From positions 49,780,469 through 49,844,468 of the forward strand of contig JAMXBB010000002.1 of the NCBI GenBank assembly GCA_024138015.1: a stretch of DNA of 64,000 bases. Direction: 5' to 3'. Positions 44,080 to 57,396 of this stretch are shown here, piece after piece. Made by a program: the position numbers and the translations under genes. The notes beneath the pieces were generated by a model. The model made no database searches and had not been told where the DNA came from. It was given only the letters and a program-made list of their open reading frames with translations. Numbering within the stretch: position 1 is the first letter of the stretch; each line of letters begins with the position of its first letter. The stretch is from Lumnitzera littorea. Lineage: Eukaryota > Streptophyta > Magnoliopsida > Myrtales > Combretaceae.

Positions 44080-45345
44080 AAGTTACTTCAAATGGGTGAG
44101 TTCCCTGGTGAGGCTGACAGAAAATATAAGAAAGGTTTAAGGAGAATGGCTACTCATTTCCTTTTAAGTGGAGCTACATTATACAAAAGATCACCTGATA
44201 CGACATTGCTAAGATGTGTAGACGAAGAGGAAGTTGAGAAATTGATAAAAGAAGTACATGAAGGGCTTTACGGTCCTCATATGAATGGGTACATGTTAGC
44301 TAAGAAAGTCATGAGGATGGGTTATTTTTGGATAATGATGAAATTAGACTATATTAAACATGTAAGGTATTGTCACCTATGCCAAGTATATGCTAATACA
44401 ATCAACGCTCCTCCCTAAGAATTACATGTATTATCAACTCCTTAGCCTTTCTCAATATAAGGGATAGATATGATTGGTTTGATTTTGCTAATAGCTTCAA
44501 ATGGGCATAAATTTATTCTAGTCACAATTAACTATTTTACCAAGTGGGTGGAAGTAATATTGTACACTACAGTAACTAAAGGAGTAGTGGTCAGATTTCT
44601 AGAAAGAGACATCATTGCTAGATACAATGCACTTGAGTCTATTATTATGGACAACCGGTCAAATTTGAACAATAAGCTGATGGCTGAAGTATGCAACCAA
44701 TTTAAGATCAATTATAGAAACTTGACTCCATAATGACCTCAGATGAACGGAGTAGTTGAAGCCACTAATAAGAATATCAAGAGAATCATTATGAAGATGG
44801 TAATCACTAATAGAGACTAGCATGAGATGCTCCCCTTCACCTTCATGGCTTATAAAACCTCAATCAAAATCTTTACAAGTGTAACACCTTATTTATTGGT
44901 ATATGAAACTGAAGCAGTATTATTGGTGGAAGTGGAGATACCTTCGTTCCGAGTGTTGATAGAAATTTAGTTCGATGAAGCAAAGTGGGTGAAGAAGCGA
45001 ATGAAACACTTAAACGTCGTAGATGAAAGGAGGCTTGCAACAATATGTCATGGTCAGTGTTACCAAAAGAGGATAATACGAGCCTTTAATAAGAAAGTGT
45101 GTCCAAGGTACTTTAAGGAAGGAGATTTGGTGTTGAAGAAAGTATTGCTAAATGTAAGAGACCTTAAGGGCAAATTTGCTCTAAATTATGAAGGTCTTTA
45201 TGTGGTAAAGAAGGTATTCTCGAGAGGTGCATTAGTATTGATGGAAATGGATGGTTTGGAATTAAAGGGACTTGTGAACTCAAATGCTATTAAAGTGTAT
45301 TACCTACGAAAAAATGAGTTCAATAAAGATCCCAATTTTTCTTGA
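44080..45345 (+). pseudogene. Integrase remnant of element A
   Basis: Zinc-binding N-terminus: EVHEGLYGPHMNGY then HVRYCHLCQ (HHCC). Catalytic core: GIDMIG (first D), MDNRSNLNNK (second D; family TDNGS), and MNGVVEATNKNIKRI (the E). C-terminal frame 44989-45345 has ICHGQCYQKRIIRAFNKKV, FKEGDLVLKKVL, GKFALNYEGLYVVKKV and NAIKVYYL, the usual basic DNA-binding tail, closing with a stop at 45343-45345. Several in-frame stops separate these blocks. Confidence 0.9.
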
Positions 45346-45945
45346 AGATTGTTTGTGGTTAATCTTTCATCATTTGTAAGCAAAGTTGATATCCATGAAT
45401 GTTCACCAACACGGATGGTCATTGGTTGACAAACACTTCACCAATAAATCCTTGTATACCATGATTATTAGTCTCACGCACTTAAACACTAAACACTTGC
45501 CAATGAGCCAAATAAATTGAAGTTGAATGCTCCTAATGGTTTATCCTTGTTTTTCGAAAAGGGATTTATTTTTCAGGAATCATAAAGAGCAGAATCAAGA
45601 CATGAGAATGGTATGGCTAAAAGACTCATCAACTAAAAGTTTCAATCATGATTAGATCCCCATAAGTGAAGAAGACCCTATTCCAAGGAAAAGAACAATA
45701 TTGATAAAGTATTTTGGTGATATTTTGATATCTAAATGAGTGAATATTGAGAATCGATGCTAAGTATGCCAATTAGTTGTTATCTCTGAAATTTTCCATT
45801 CTTAGGTAAAATAATCTTAAAGTCCTTTATAGAGAAATTTAGGAGAATTGAGAAGTTCTTTTTTTTTTTTTAATCTTGAAGAGATCTATCCTCTTTGGAT
45901 CATTCATCAAATCAAAACAAGTCAATTGACTTTCAATTGTTTTGC
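45346..45945 (+). other. Element A 3' UTR, non-repetitive part
   Basis: Non-coding sequence after the integrase stop, ending in a T-rich run before the tandem repeats. I see no other feature. Confidence 0.5.
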
Positions 45946-46448
45946 CTTATCCTTTCAAGATAGGCACCTGATTTTTTTTTTTTTTTTTACCCTATCCTTT
46001 TAATATAAGCATCCCAATCTTTTGCCTCATCCTTTCAAAATAGGCCCCTTAATCATTTTGCCATATCCTTCTAAGATAGGTACCTTAATCTTTTACCCTA
46101 CATTTCTAAGATAGACACCTTATTTCTTTGCCTTATACTTTTAAGGTAGGTACCGTAATCATTTGCTATATCCTTTCAAGATAGGTTTCATAATCTTTTG
46201 CCCTATTCCTTCAAAATAGGCTCTCTAAACTTTTGCCCCATCCTTTTAAGATAAGCAACTTGCTTCTTTCGCCTTATCCTTTTAAGATAGCCTCCTTAAA
46301 CTTTTGTCCTATCCTTTCGAGATAGGTAACCTGATTTTTTACCCTATCCTTTCGAAATAAGCGTCTTGATCTTTTGCCCTATTCTTTCAAGATAGCCCAT
46401 CTTATTCCTTTGCCTTATCCTTTCAAAATAGGTCCCCTATTTCTTTGG
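45946..46448. repeat. Tandem array of about 42 bp hairpin units in the element A 3' UTR
   Basis: About 12 degenerate units of the form TTTTGCCCTATCCTTTCAAG-ATAGG-CNCCTTAATC. The core CCTATC-CTTTCAA-GATAGG is an inverted repeat with a 7-base loop, so each unit can fold into a hairpin. The array is cut by element B and resumes briefly at 59991-60070. The same unit in reverse complement fills 49140-49745 inside B. Confidence 0.85.
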
Positions 46449-48949
46449 TGTAGCCCTATTTTGGTTTTCTTTACTTTAATCTATATTAAGCTTAGCTTAT
46501 TTAATATAAATTACTCAACATAAAATTAACGAAAATTATTTTTCTTTAAAAAATGTTTAGAAAAAAAAATATTTTGAAAAAACAATTGGAGTCGCCAACT
46601 AGTTAAACTGGTAAAAAATCAAATTAAGGTTTTCGACTAAGAAAACCTTAATTCAAACACTAGTCTACGGATTTTTTAAAAAATTAATCTTTTAGAAAAT
46701 TTAACAAAAAAATCTGAATTTGGGAGCTAATCTATTAACACTAAATCACCATGTAGGAATTAAAAAAACAACTAATGGGCCTTTATTTTTATAATTTTTC
46801 AAAAAAATAAAAAAAAATACATGCAAAGGATGTTAAAATGCATAAAAATGAATTTTTAATTATTTTTTATTACGAAATTTACCTAAAAATGAAAAGAAAA
46901 CAAAAATATTTTACAAATTTTACGGTTTTCCAAAAAATGCCTACGTACTTGCTAGTTGGAATCAAACTAACGTAGTTCTATTTTTTAGAAAATATTTAGT
47001 AAGTTGACCTTTTTTTAATTTGAAAATTGAGTTTGGTTTACATTTTTTAACCAATTTATTTTTATTAAGAAAAATCATAAAAAAAAAAACCTAATTTTTA
47101 TTCCCAATTAAAAAAAAAAAAACTAAAGACTTAATTTTTAGAAATTAGTACTTTTTTTTTTTGGAAAAACTGCTATGTAACAAAACTTAAAAAAAAAATC
47201 CTAAAACACCTAAATGAGGAAAAATAAATAAATAAAAGATGCAACTTTTATGAAATTATGCTAATATGCAATTATCATGAAAAATGTGCCGTTTTATGAA
47301 AAAAAATACAATTACTATTGATAATGTGCCTAATCACAAAGAAAAAAAAAACACCTAAACTATAGAAAAAAAGCCCAAACCATAAAAAAAACAATAATTA
47401 AATTTTTTTTTATTTTATGAAAATATAAATAATAACAAAATGATTTTTCTAAAAATCCATAAAAAGCTGACTTTATTTAAAAATGTAGATTTAATGAAAA
47501 ACATACAAATTTAAATAAAAGATGTAAATTTCCTATAGAAGTGCAATTTTTCACAAAAATATTGAATTTTATTAAAATATGTAGCTTTAACTAAAAATAT
47601 ACAACTTTATGCTAAAACATGCAATTTATGCAAGAGATGTGAAAGGCATGAATCAATGAGAATCGATATAAAAGACCTACAAAGACTAAGATTAGTAATA
47701 ATTCTACATAAAATCCTAATCGTGTAAAACCAATATAACACTTTAATATACCCATAAGATAAAAATAACAAAATAATAATAAATAAATAAATTATATAAT
47801 AAAAAAAACTTAAACTATCACTAAAATAAAACCTACATAAAAATAAATTAAAGTTAGTGTAGATTATTAATAAATTATCTAAACCAAAATAAGAAAAACA
47901 AATAAAACAAGAGGAGGGAAAAAACAAATAAATATAATTATACTAGAAAAAGGAAAACCTACCTATACTCTACAATGTGGGTCAGATTAGGGAGAAAACT
48001 AACGTAGATTGCATTGTTGTTTTGCTTTGTGCGGAATTGTTGTTTGTCAGGCTACTGATCGTGTGACTGCTGATTGCATGGAGTTACTGCTATACATACA
48101 TGTGTTGTCATGGAGTTATACATGATTAGAAGTATGTGTGTGAGACTAGATCGGATTGCATGGAGTGTATGTAATCGGGAGTGTATGCTATGCATGTGGA
48201 ATTATGCATAAGAGTGGTCTTGTGTAAGACTGAAGTGTATGCGTAAAGTTGTATGAAGTAGATCATATGGGGGCATAGACACGCTACTATATGTGGGATT
48301 GGGAATTGAGTAAGTGGGATTCTGTTTACTGTAATTGTGGTGTGATAGTGCTATGTAAGAGTTAGAGATTTAGGTTGTATGGTGCGAGTGTCAGAAGTGA
48401 TTGTGTGTATGGAATTATATTGTGAATTGTGAAAACATCTCCAAATTTTACAACCGAAATCACTATTTATAATCAACACATTTAAATCTTTTTAGATCTT
48501 TTTGGACATAGATTAAATTTTAACAAATCCAATATTGATAAGATACAATGATATCCAATTTGGATTTATTAAATTCGTTGAAAATTTAATCCAATTTCGA
48601 GAAACCCTTGTTGATTTGGACTTTCTATCTTAGGCTTAATTTTGTCCGTCTTAATTTAGCCCAATATATATGCTAAAAATCCACTTTATATTAAGTTGGA
48701 CTAAAAAATATTTTAATGAAGCTCAACTATTTAAGACTCAAAATTTATTAAATTAAATGTACATCTTCAACCATTGTCCGATTCAACCCTAAACAACTCC
48801 ACTCGATACTTTTATTATTTTTTTCTTTTTGTTTCATTTTTTATTATTTATTTTTTTAAAATTTTTTTCTTCAAAATAATAATAATTTGTTAAATCTAGC
48901 CCAATAAGTAAAAAAGAATCCTAAGGATGACAAAAATAAGGTATCTATA
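46449..48949 (-). repeat. Element B 3' LTR
   Basis: 2501 bp, collinear with 57397-59990 and reverse-complementary to the LTRs of A. The inner end, minus strand TATAGATACCTTATTTTTG, starts at 48949. Confidence 0.88.
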
Positions 48950-48970
48950 GTTACTCCTCTTTGTAGTAAA
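48950..48970 (-). other. Element B polypurine tract
   Basis: Minus strand TACTACAAAGAGGAGTAAC directly before the LTR. It matches the PPT regions of E1 and A. Confidence 0.75.
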
Positions 48971-49139
48971 CTTCACTATAAAGATTGATTAAAACTTCAT
49001 TATAAAGACAAAAGAGATACCCATTTTTGTCAAATCTTATCTTAAATCAACAGGGTAAAGATTATTGATTTGAATGGTCAGCTGAGTACTGTCTCATTTT
49101 GAAAAAGGATACCAACTTGAAAGGTTGATGCAAAGAATA

Positions 49140-49745
49140 AACTGTCTGTCTTGAAAGGACGAAGCGAAAGAATAGAAGGCCCATCTTAAATCAATGAAGC
49201 AAAGGAATAGGATGGCTTATCTCAAAAGGATAGGGAAAATGATTAGGAGGCCTATCTTAAAAGGATAGAGCAAAAAAAATGGGGAGCCTATCTTGAAAGG
49301 ATGGGATAAAAAAGTTAGGGGGCTCATCTTGAAAGGATGGAGTAAAAAATTAGGAGGCCCATCTTGAAAGGACGGGACAAAAGAATAAGAGGGCTTATTT
49401 TGAAAGGATAGGACAAATGATTAGGGGGCTTATCTTGAAAGTATAGGACAAAAAAAAAGTAGGGAGCCATCTTGAAAAGACGAGGCAAAAAGATAAGGCC
49501 TATCTTGAAAGTACAAGGCAAAAGGATAAGAGTCTTGTCTTGAAAGGATAAGGCAAGAAGATTAAGAAAGCTCATCTTAAAAGGATTGAGTAAAAAGATA
49601 GGGCCTGTCTTAAAAGGATACAGAAAAAGGATATGGGCTTGTCTTAAAAGTACAAGATAAAAGGATAGAGCAAAAGGATAAGGGCTGTCTTGAAAGGATA
49701 GGGTAGGCACTATATTGAAAAATTGATGTTCATAAAAGAAAAAAT
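49140..49745. repeat. Hairpin-unit tandem array in the element B 3' UTR
   Basis: About 15 units of AAGGATAGGGCAAAA-like sequence alternating with CCTATCTTGA-like stretches, about 40 bp each. This is the reverse complement of the element A array (45946-46448) and sits at the equivalent place in the element. The minus-strand 128-codon ORF here (49324-49710) is a periodic translation of the repeat. Confidence 0.85.
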
Positions 49746-49849
49746 GGCTTCTTAAAAGGATAGATCTTTCGAAGAAGAAAACTTAACAAAAGGGTTTAAA
49801 GGCATGGCTAATTTTTTTTTTTTTTTTTTATTGTTGGACAATTAATGTT

Positions 49850-50300
49850 CCCTAATGTAGGATGACAAAAGTTTTTATACAAAAATTTTCTAAATTTTGA
49901 ACATGGGATAACTAAAGTTCCTAAAATTCTTAAGATTGCCTAAGCTCTTAGCATGATGACAAAGGTTCTTGAATAATCTTTTCATAAGATGGCTGAAGCT
50001 CCTGAATATTCTCACACCATAGGATAATCAAAGTTCCTGAGCTAAGGATGACTAATCTTACATTATAAGGTAACCACAATCCTTAAATTCAAGGATAATT
50101 AAGGTTCCTGAGCAATAAGATGATCAAAGCTCCTTAAAGATGGCTAAGATTCTTGGATATAAGATAACCAAAGTTCCTAAGATAAGGATCACTAAGGTTC
50201 CTATTAAGATGACCAAAGTTTGGAAAGGATAACCAAGACTCCCAGTTATAAAAGATTACTGAAGTTCTTAACGCGAGGATGACTTAAGTTCTTACTGCAA
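49850..50300. repeat. Second tandem repeat of element B (about 35-40 bp unit)
   Basis: Around ten degenerate units with the theme GGATGACTAAGGTTCCTGAG, directly after the hairpin array. Spacing varies by several bases. Function is unknown. Confidence 0.7.
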
Positions 50301-50371
50301 ATTCTCAAATCTTTCATTTTAGAAACTTGAAGCAAAAATGTGCTCCATTAAAAAAAATGGTTCATCTTTTC

Positions 50372-53262
50372 TATAAGCCCTAAAGCTAAGCCAAGTAACC
50401 GTAGGTTTTAGCTTAGAACCCAAGGTTTAGGGCGATTGGCTAAAGGATACGATTAAACCCAAATTATAAACTATTGAGAGAAATACTAGTAAAAATGACC
50501 CCGTAAACTTAAATTTAAGAAAATAAGTAGTAAAATAGGAGACTATAAAATTTTCAAATTTTAAGCATAATAATTGCTAATTACCAAAAAGGTGAAAAGT
50601 GAAATATAATAACTAATAAATTACTAGAGATAGATTATATGTATACTAAAAATTTTAGAATGACCAAAATAATATTTAGGAATGTTCACGTGTACCCCAC
50701 ATGTATTTACGTGTAGATAAAAATACGTGTAATTACCTAAATTGGCCGAAAACTAAGCAAATAATTAAAGAAAAATATAAAATAATTATGGAAAAATCAG
50801 AAGAGGATAAATTGAAGCAAGATCAGGTCGTGGCAGGTTCAAATCAGAAAAAGAAAAATTATCCAATGAGAATTAGACAAACAAAAAGCCAAAAATCAAG
50901 GAATTAGGGCAAAGTCTTATCAAATTAATGCATATTAATTACTATAATTGTCTATAAATAAGGAAAAATTTTCTAGAAGTCATTTGGACAGTTTAGGATC
51001 TGAGAAAAATCGAAACACTAAAAAAATCGAGAGAAAATCCAGAAAATAAAAGAAAAAACTGTACAGATTAAGCAAGTGAACTAAAACCACCACCCACCAC
51101 CACCTGGGACCGAACCACCACGACCACCCTACACTAGAACCACCGCCTGGACCGGCCGACAACATTGGACCAGGTTTGGACGGCCAAAAAGCTTCGAACC
51201 GGTTAGTCATTTATTCACCCGAGTTTTGTATAATTTTGTAAAATTAGTTATTTTGCCCAAAAAATTATAAAACTTGTTATTCTGAGGTTTTATTGTATGT
51301 AGATTTAGGGAAAAATATTGATTTAGTTTAATTATGTCTGGAAATATAGGTTCCTTAACAAATTGTTCAAAACCGAGCATAATTAAACCGAAAAATAAAT
51401 AGGCTTAGGAGTGTAGTTTGGAGCTCAAATTTTTTCTATAGGATGCTTATATGATGTAGAACAGTGCTATGAAGCCATTTTTTTAAATTAATTTTTGAAA
51501 TTTTTAAGTTAATTTTTAGCCCTAAAATGATGGAAAAATTAAGTGATTTAGGATTAATTAGGTGATTAGGATGTTAATTACAGATTTGGATCTTAATTAG
51601 ATGTTTAGGGATGTTAATATCTGAAGTGAAACCTTAATCCTAGCCTTTGGGTATTAAGTATGGTTAATTAGGGAAATTAGGTAAGTAATAGAAGAAATTA
51701 GTAATATGTGAAAGTGTAAATTATTAAATCTAAAAAAATAGGGTTATTTAGATAATATTATAATAGAAATCAGAAAAATAATAAATCTGAAATAATATTT
51801 AATTTTAAGTAAATATCTCAAAATGTAAGATTTTTACACATCGGGAATAAATCCGATACCTTAATTAGGGTTAGCGTGTATCGAATAGTTTAGAATACCA
51901 AATTACAACCCAATAGGATATTTGAGTAACTGAGCGTAATGCGATTGATGTCACACTGGGATTCGAGCTTATTTAAGACTTAGGAATTAAAACTAGAATC
52001 TAGTTTAAGAGTCGAACCTCGAAATAGAGTACAACGAATCATTAGAGCGTTATAGGTATACATGGGGAAAATAAGTTACATTTTGAATTAGAATAAGAAT
52101 CCATAAAATATAAGTACTAAAAAGACCTATTTGTATTATAGGACACCTAGAGACAAATCAGCTCGCGACTAAGGGATCGAGCGATCGAGCAAATTCAAGT
52201 AAGTTGGGTTATTGCTTATTGTAATAGAGTACTAGTTTTGTAGTGTTCGGAGACTTAGGCTTGTATATGCTTGTGATTGTAAGTAGTTTACGCATGTGTT
52301 TGATGTATCTAAATTCGTGCTGAAACTTACTTTGTGAGTGATTTGTGACTGATCGAATTGGTATGAAATTGTTTGAACACCCTCAACGGAATATAATCTT
52401 AGTCGACCTTAATAATAAAAAATGTCATGCATTGTAACCCGTTAAGGGATCATAGGATTCTCCAACCAAATACCGACCCCTTCGAAAGGGATAACGCAGG
52501 ATTGCAAAATGGTCCCTTCTTCATCCTTAGTCGAACTAAGTGACAGGAGAGGAGGTCGCGGCGGGGGTGAAGTCAATGGTTCGAAGGTAGTCGCGGGAGG
52601 AGCGAGGTCTCCATTGCATAAGCTTGGGTTTGGTTGTGAGCTACTGCATAACATGGAACTCCTCAACTCAGATTGGAGCAGGTGAAATTTCTCCGATTTC
52701 ACAATGGACCGGACTACGTTGTGCGATGACACTTGATTGTTGCATTACATGAAAATAATTGTTTGATAACCCTGTTTGTGCTTGTATGCATTCATGAGTC
52801 TCCAATTCAACTTACTGAGCTGTAGTTGCTCATACCCTTATAGATCCTTTTGTAGGTTCTAATTTGTGATCGCTTCAAGTAACATGCCACCCTACAATTA
52901 CCCAGAGGTTAGTCCTTTTGAAGCTAGGGGTGTGAGGATCAAGTTACTTAGTATAATGTGTAACAAGATTATAGTTAAAGGTTAAAGACTGATAGTTATT
53001 CTGTAAATTAGTAGATTGTGGTGATTATGTAAAACTTCCTGGGAAGCTCTGTGAACTTACTTATACTTATCTATGTTTATTAGAAATTGTAATACTTATC
53101 ATAATTGTAGTATAATTATTAATCGAATTGTTTACTTCAAAGCGAGGAGTCGTCAACGCCTTGTGTAGATCATGTCTATGGTAGGCACTGTGAGGCCAGT
53201 TACTATCATAGAATGGTTTACATGGCGGGACTGTTGCGACTCTATGACTTCGGGGCGTAACA
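50372..53262 (+). mobile_element. Solo LTR (gypsy, Tekay/Del-like layout) inside element B
   Basis: 2.89 kb flanked by a perfect 5 bp duplication TTTTC (50367-50371 and 53263-53267). The right end reads CGGGGCGTAACA, typical of Del/Tekay LTRs; the left end TATAAG would be a mutated TGTAAG. A TATA box (TCTATAAATAAG at about 50951) is followed by a leader with CCACCACC repeats. No internal sequence is present. A diverged relative lies at 20057-23261. TTTTC is a simple string, so the left limit is less sure than the right. Confidence 0.75.
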
Positions 53263-56200
53263 TTTTCCTTGCTAACAAGTAAGCAAATTATACTAACTTT
53301 GAATATTATAGATAAGCGGTATATACATTCATTTAGGCCATTGGCCATTCATTCTTCATCTTTTATTGCTTGTTCGCTATGATGAGGGAATAGGGAAAAA
53401 ACTTCAACTAAACACCTTGTTCTTCTTACTGTAGGGAATTCTCATTCAATTTTGAAGCGAAGTGCTTCCTCGACCCTTAGGGTATACTTGCCTTTTGCAT
53501 CCATAAGTTTCCTACCAAGGAAAGTATCTTGATTATTTGAATAATTTAATCTAAGAGGACTTCCTCATACTCTTAGATAGCTTGTTTTCACCCTCGACTA
53601 TGATTCCAAAAATTATGGTCAGTCTTGCAAGTGATATACTTTGATTAATCTAATAGGTCTTTTCCTCAAGGTTATAATGTAAGCTTTTGGTCATTAGCTT
53701 AAACAAAAGGGGATATTGATGTGTTCGGCTAATTTTGAAAAAAATTAATATCTCAACCCGAGTTTACAAGTCAAGAACCTTAGTAGGGAAATGCTACGAT
53801 AGGCTTACTCAAGTAATAATTGCTTAGGATAAGTTAATTTCTTCAATCAAAAGAGCTTTATTAGGGGTGGTATAATGAGTAAGATCATAGAATTAAAGTT
53901 TCATTCCTTTAGGCTTGGAATTTCTTGTTCAGGCTTGTGCTTTGAAAGATATTAGGGGAAGACTTAGGTCCTTAACTTTGAAATTCATAGGTTTAGCTTT
54001 TTTAAGGTACTCGAGTACTAGGCCCTTGAAGAGCTGTTGAGCTATCCTTTAGGATGTGATCACCTTACTTTTGTTTTCTTCTTCTTCTTTTTTTTCTTTT
54101 TTTCCTTTTTCTCTTTTTCTTCTTTCTTTTTTCTCTTCCAAAGGTGATCGCCCTCAATGTGCCCAAGTTTCCTTTTGAAGAAATTGATGGCCCTAAAACC
54201 ATGAGCTCAAAGTGTATAAGCCAAGTGAAATAGGGTATGGCTTTAAGGGGAGTGTTTGAGAAAGATCAATGGTCTTGCGGATGTTTGAATGAGTGTATAG
54301 ATTTGAGTGAAATGTATAGTTTGAAACTCTTCTTCATTCTAAAGAAATCGAGTTATCAATGACAAATATTGCTCATGAATTGACACAATTGAAGCAAGTA
54401 CAAGTTAGCTTATCCCTTTTCTCCAAAATCAATGGCCTTAACCTTTTGATTAGCCCAAAATGGGATGGTTCTTAATAGGGTTTTTTTTTTTTTGGAAATA
54501 CTTCCCTTAAGGGCTCAAAAAGGGTAACAAAGGATAAAAACATTTAAGGAGTGAAATGAATGCCTATCATCCTTTCAATTTGTGTATCACATATAAGATA
54601 GACTTCCTTTAAGGAACGAGTTTTATCCTCACTTTCATGTCTCTCAACTCTTAGTGTTTTTTTGGTCAGTGTTTAGAATCAGGGTTGACCTCTTATCATT
54701 CTAAACTTTTCAAATAATGAGATACTTTCGTCAGTTCGATAATGATACATTTTATGTTTTGTTTGCCCTTATCTACCCCAGTCTCATTGAACAAGACTAG
54801 ATATTATGTAATGCCCCCAATGGGTCACATGCCCCTCTACCTTTAAAATAATTTCCCTTTTAGACTCAATTAAATGGGTCCTTTTATTGGCCCCCTAGCC
54901 CAAGCTCATTCATAGTGGAGACAAACTTTGTATTTAGTTTTAACGTTGGAGTGAGTGGGCTAATTTTTGTGGAATAAGTGTTTAGGACCTTTTAGGCTTA
55001 GATAGGATCGATGTTGATGGACAAAACTCTAGGTAAAGTTAGTAGGCCATGTGTTTAAGATTTTTTTCTAGCTCGGAGTAAGTTGAAATAGGTGAGAAGG
55101 TCTAATAAAGTTAGTAGGCCATTGTTCATGTTTAGGCTTTTGTGTCTAGGGTTTCTAAAAAGGTCTAATAATGCACTTCTCTTCAAGGATTATGTTTGGC
55201 TTAGGGTTTTCCTGAGGATACGCTATGTCTCTACCATTTTTATTTATCAATTTCCAATATCCTTTCCCTTTTTACCCCTTAGTATTAAGTTTAACTCATA
55301 GGTCACACAACACTTTAGGCTTAGAATGCATAACTGCTAGGATTAGGCTTGGGTTGGAGTCATTGTTGTTAATTGTCTTAGATTCAAAAATGAATGACTA
55401 TGGGCTTCAACAATGGACTAAGCCGCTCAAAAGTAATAACTCGAACTCCATAAAATCCTTACTTGTTTGCAAATTTTTTTCTTTGAAAAATTTATTCTAA
55501 AAAAAATATTTAAAAACACTTATTTTACAAAACTATGTTATAATGAAAAAGTTACAGAGTTGACGAAAATAAACTATTACTTTACAAAGTCAACAACCAA
55601 TGATAATGACTTATTTACATGTAACAGTTTTTTTCTTTTTATGAAAAACTTTTGAAAAAACTTCTTATTAATGGAAACTAAAGAGAAGCTATGCTATAGA
55701 TGATTAAATTGTTAACACCGCTTAAAGAATAGAAGAAATCAATTACTAAGATAAGATAATGAAGACAATAAAGTTATAAAAGGATTTGAAAACCCTACTT
55801 ATTAATGGAAGCTAAATAAGACTTATGCTATATATGACTAGATTGCTTATATTGCATAAAGAATAGAAAATGCCAAATGATGAAGATGACATGATAAGGA
55901 TAACAAAGTTTTAAAGAGAACAGTTAATAATTAGAGGGTGGTAATTTCACAAAAAGAGTTCCTAATATTACAAAAACATGAGTAAGGGACAATTTAGGGA
56001 TAACAATTATTTATAAATCATGGGTAATGAAAATTTACAAGTTGAAAGATTTTTTTTTTACCTTTTTTTTTTTACACATGGGTTATTGAACAAATTTTTA
56101 ATACAAGTACAAAAAAAAAAATGAATAAATGCACAAATAGCATATAAGTAAAGCACACTCATGCAGATGTAGGATTGGTAACTAAATAATAGTGTGATAA

Positions 56201-57364
56201 TCTATAAAAAAAATTTAGAGTTGTAGCTTTATTAAAACCATATAGTAAAATCAATTGAGTATAAATGAGCTAGACCCTTGTTGAGTTTATAATTTTTTCT
56301 ATATGTACAAATGTAGATAAAGCGTAGAGAAAATTTTAATAGTTTATAGGGGAATTTTTTTTTTTTTTTGTTTTTTGACATGAAATGAAAATACATGGAA
56401 AAAATTGTTGGACCAATATGTCACATGAGAAAATAATAAAATTGCAACTCCTTACTTGTGATTATTTTTTTGAAAACATTACACTAATATTCATTTGCTT
56501 GCCTACAAAAAATTTTAATGCAATTTAGTGGGTTCAATCTTAAATCTTATTATGTTACTTTTTATTTGTAAAATGAGAAAAAAAAAAAGCAATACATAAT
56601 ACCTATATTACAAGATAATACATGAGCAACCATATAATACAAAAAAAAAAAAATAAAGATAACAATATATATATAATAAAGTATAGTGTAAAATTAATGC
56701 AATATGTTACAAATGCATGTCATGCAATAAAGGTTAGTAAATATTAAATTATGGGAATAGAATTATCATGAACCCGTGGTTAAGGAATATATTTATATAT
56801 AAGTGGATTGAAATAAAAAAAATAAAATAAAGCTCATGGATACTTATATATAAGGGTATCGATTTTTTTAATTTCCCTTTTTTTTTCTAAAAAAAAAAGA
56901 AAGCCTAACCAACTGCAAATTATTAAATTTTCCTATAATTTAACAATAATTAACTCTTTTTTAAAAAAAAATAATATAGGAGTATGGGGTTTATGAGTCT
57001 TAAGCTCTATAGCTCCAAGCATTTCCTAAAAAAAACTTAGTGGCCTACATTGAAATATGAGTGGGCTCACCTATCATCACTATGCAAGGGTAAACATCTT
57101 AGTGACTTGACGGTTATACAATGGCGACTCGTTCTAAGTTCCTAAGGTAGCTTAGGTCCGACCACATCTAAGTATATGAATTATTTTTCTTTTTTCTAAA
57201 AATAATCCTAAATCCCTAGTAACAAGCCTATTGGACTAAACTTTTCTTAGAGGCCTGCATTACTAACACCCAATTAAAAACAACTATATTACAATATATA
57301 GATAAAAAGGAATTAAAAAAAATGAATGCTCATTAACTAATTTTTTTTATTTCTATATAGCTAG
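53263..57364 (-). other. Element B non-coding interior and leader
   Basis: No protein frame is recognisable. The 53.4-54.7 kb part matches the E1 interior; the 56.8-57.3 kb part matches the leader of A, including paired palindromes (56792-56803 with one mismatch, 56843-56854 perfect). Pyrimidine-rich runs lie at 54070-54140. Confidence 0.65.
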
Positions 57365-57396
57365 CCCACTAGCGTCTTTAGTAAAGTTACCAATTT
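57365..57396 (-). other. Element B degraded primer-binding site
   Basis: Minus strand AATTGGTAACTTTACTAAAG follows the LTR end CTCGATA and aligns with GTTTGGCGACTCCACTGGGG through transitions. Confidence 0.65.

Noticed and set aside
49324..49710. 128-codon minus-strand ORF with periodic sequence
   Set aside because: It is a translation of the 40 bp hairpin repeats in element B.
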